64,000 nt of DNA. It comes from Pleionea sp. CnH1-48 (GTDB taxonomy: Bacteria > Pseudomonadota > Gammaproteobacteria > Enterobacterales > Kangiellaceae). The notes below the pieces were generated by a model. That model had not been told where the DNA came from. It did no database searches and saw only the letters and a program-made list of their open reading frames with translations. A program made the position numbers and the translations under genes. Where the stretch lies: contig NZ_JAMXSB010000003.1 in NCBI RefSeq assembly GCF_024124665.1, positions 248,001 to 312,000 on the forward strand. Direction: 5' to 3'. Position 1 is the first letter of the stretch; each line of letters begins with the position of its first letter. This document shows positions 63,283 to 64,000 of the stretch, piece by piece.

Positions 63283-64000
63283 ATGAGTGAATTTTGGAGT
63301 TGGTGGATCATTGCAATCACCCTTATCTGTATTTTTGGTAATTTTTGGTTGCTCCACTTTACAAAAAAGACTGAAGCTGACGAATGCGAAGACGGAACAA
63401 CTGGCCATGCTTACGATGGTATTCAGGAATACAACAATCCATTGCCTAAGTGGTGGCTAAACCTGTTCTATATCACCTTGGCGTTTGGTATTGGTTATCT
63501 GATTCTTTTCCCTGGCCTGGGTAAGTTTGAAGGTACTTTGGGATGGACCAAAGAAAACCAGTGGGAAGCCGAAGTTCAACAAGCAGAGTCTGTTTATTTG
63601 CCTTTGTTTAAGCAATACGAAAATACTCCCGTCACCGAGCTAGTCAACGATGAGCTGGCAATGGATATGGGACGTCGTATTTTCTTGAATGTTTGCTTTG
63701 CCTGTCACGGTTCTGATGCTGCAGGTAGCCCAGGTTATCCAAACTTAACCGACAATGATTGGTTATACGGTTCTACTCCAGACATTATTGAAGAAAGTAT
63801 TACCAATGGACGTAGCGGACAGATGCCTCCGTTTGGTCAACAGTTTAATGAAGAACAAATTACTTTCTTAACCAGTTATGTGGTTTCCTTATCTGGGCGT
63901 AATGCTCCAGAAAATGAAATAGCAAAAGGTAAAGCTTTGTATGACACCAACTGTGTTGCCTGTCATGGAGCGGACGGCAAAGGTAGCCATGCCTTTGGTG
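63283..64000 (+). CDS. ccoP: cbb3-type oxidase diheme subunit CcoP, C-terminus outside window
   Basis: I read 239 codons from the ATG at 63283 to the window edge. N-terminal FixP-type region with two membrane helices (about 5-25 and 58-78) and DGIQEYNNPLPKWWLNLFY (family signature, in parts), then two cytochrome c domains with CxxCH at 138-142 and 224-228; the second domain is cut by the edge. Accepts electrons from cytochrome c and delivers them to CcoO. Last gene of the visible ccoNOQP operon. Confidence 0.95.
   Translation, partial: MSEFWSWWIIAITLICIFGNFWLLHFTKKTEADECEDGTTGHAYDGIQEYNNPLPKWWLNLFYITLAFGIGYLILFPGLGKFEGTLGWTKENQWEAEVQQAESVYLPLFKQYENTPVTELVNDELAMDMGRRIFLNVCFACHGSDAAGSPGYPNLTDNDWLYGSTPDIIEESITNGRSGQMPPFGQQFNEEQITFLTSYVVSLSGRNAPENEIAKGKALYDTNCVACHGADGKGSHAFG

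Noticed and set aside
1-64000. CRISPR arrays, tRNA/rRNA genes, prophage or a toxin-antitoxin/defence island
   Set aside because: I looked for regularly spaced repeats, cloverleaf-like sequences, phage structural genes and paired small toxin-like genes and found none I could support; the small Fur-box pair lacks toxin-antitoxin features.

Overview
The window is one continuous stretch of a bacterial chromosome at moderate GC (low-to-mid 40s by eye). It looks like a marine, aerobic, peptide- and lipid-using gammaproteobacterium. The evidence is the rlmD/barA neighbourhood (as in E. coli), a BarA/GacS-type kinase, a cbb3 oxidase operon, MtaB, a TIGR03623-type AddB partner, several secreted peptidases and TonB receptors with gammaproteobacterial Fur boxes. 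The gene mix would fit a Kangiellaceae/Oceanospirillales-like organism, but that is inference; no rRNA or other taxonomic marker is present. I found no rRNA, tRNA or CRISPR array.

Layout. 1-2 kb: rlmD (cut by the window edge) and a PolB-like exonuclease, overlapping and on the minus strand. 2.2-6.2 kb: a periplasmic-binding-like protein and the hybrid kinase BarA. 6.3-7.5 kb: a complete 1200-bp IS481-family insertion sequence with a 7-bp target duplication, which has cut the 3' end off a small gene. 7.4-14 kb (minus): small hypothetical, EF-hand protein, membrane-anchored hypothetical, MtaB, M61 peptidase, Tsx-like porin. 14-16 kb: chemoreceptor. 16.4-24.6 kb: AraC-type regulator followed by a beta-oxidation cluster (thiolase, FadJ-like, acyl-CoA dehydrogenase, CaiB/racemase family), a transglutaminase-like protein and a secreted hypothetical. 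24.6-31.3 kb (minus): thioesterase-like protein and an AddA/AddB-like recombination helicase-nuclease pair, flanked by two copies of a dispersed intergenic repeat. 31.8-39.5 kb: degenerate GGDEF-EAL protein, YhdH-type reductase, AlkB-type dioxygenase, TlpA-like thioredoxin, POT peptide transporter, YfcC-type carrier, CBS protein.

39.5-64 kb: a Fur-box-controlled pair of tiny proteins next to a TonB receptor; a large anchored ankyrin-like hypothetical in AT-rich sequence; a dicarboxylate/amino-acid symporter flanked by an intact gene and a decayed partial copy of it; tandem alkaline phosphatases with overlapping stop/start; a second chemoreceptor with a small eight-cysteine secreted protein behind it; a second Fur-box/TonB receptor locus preceded by an untracked 25-codon small ORF; an M13 peptidase lipoprotein; and ccoNOQP behind a perfect FNR/ANR box.

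Most of the window is ordinary metabolism: peptide uptake and hydrolysis, fatty-acid oxidation, iron and phosphate acquisition, microaerobic respiration. I see no obvious new defence or biosynthetic system. The best leads are the readable history of the IS insertion (the original gene end can be reconstructed), a repeat family with one full and two internally shortened copies, two Fur-linked loci with tiny proteins, the duplicated phosphatase locus, and competing hairpins in the beta-oxidation operon.
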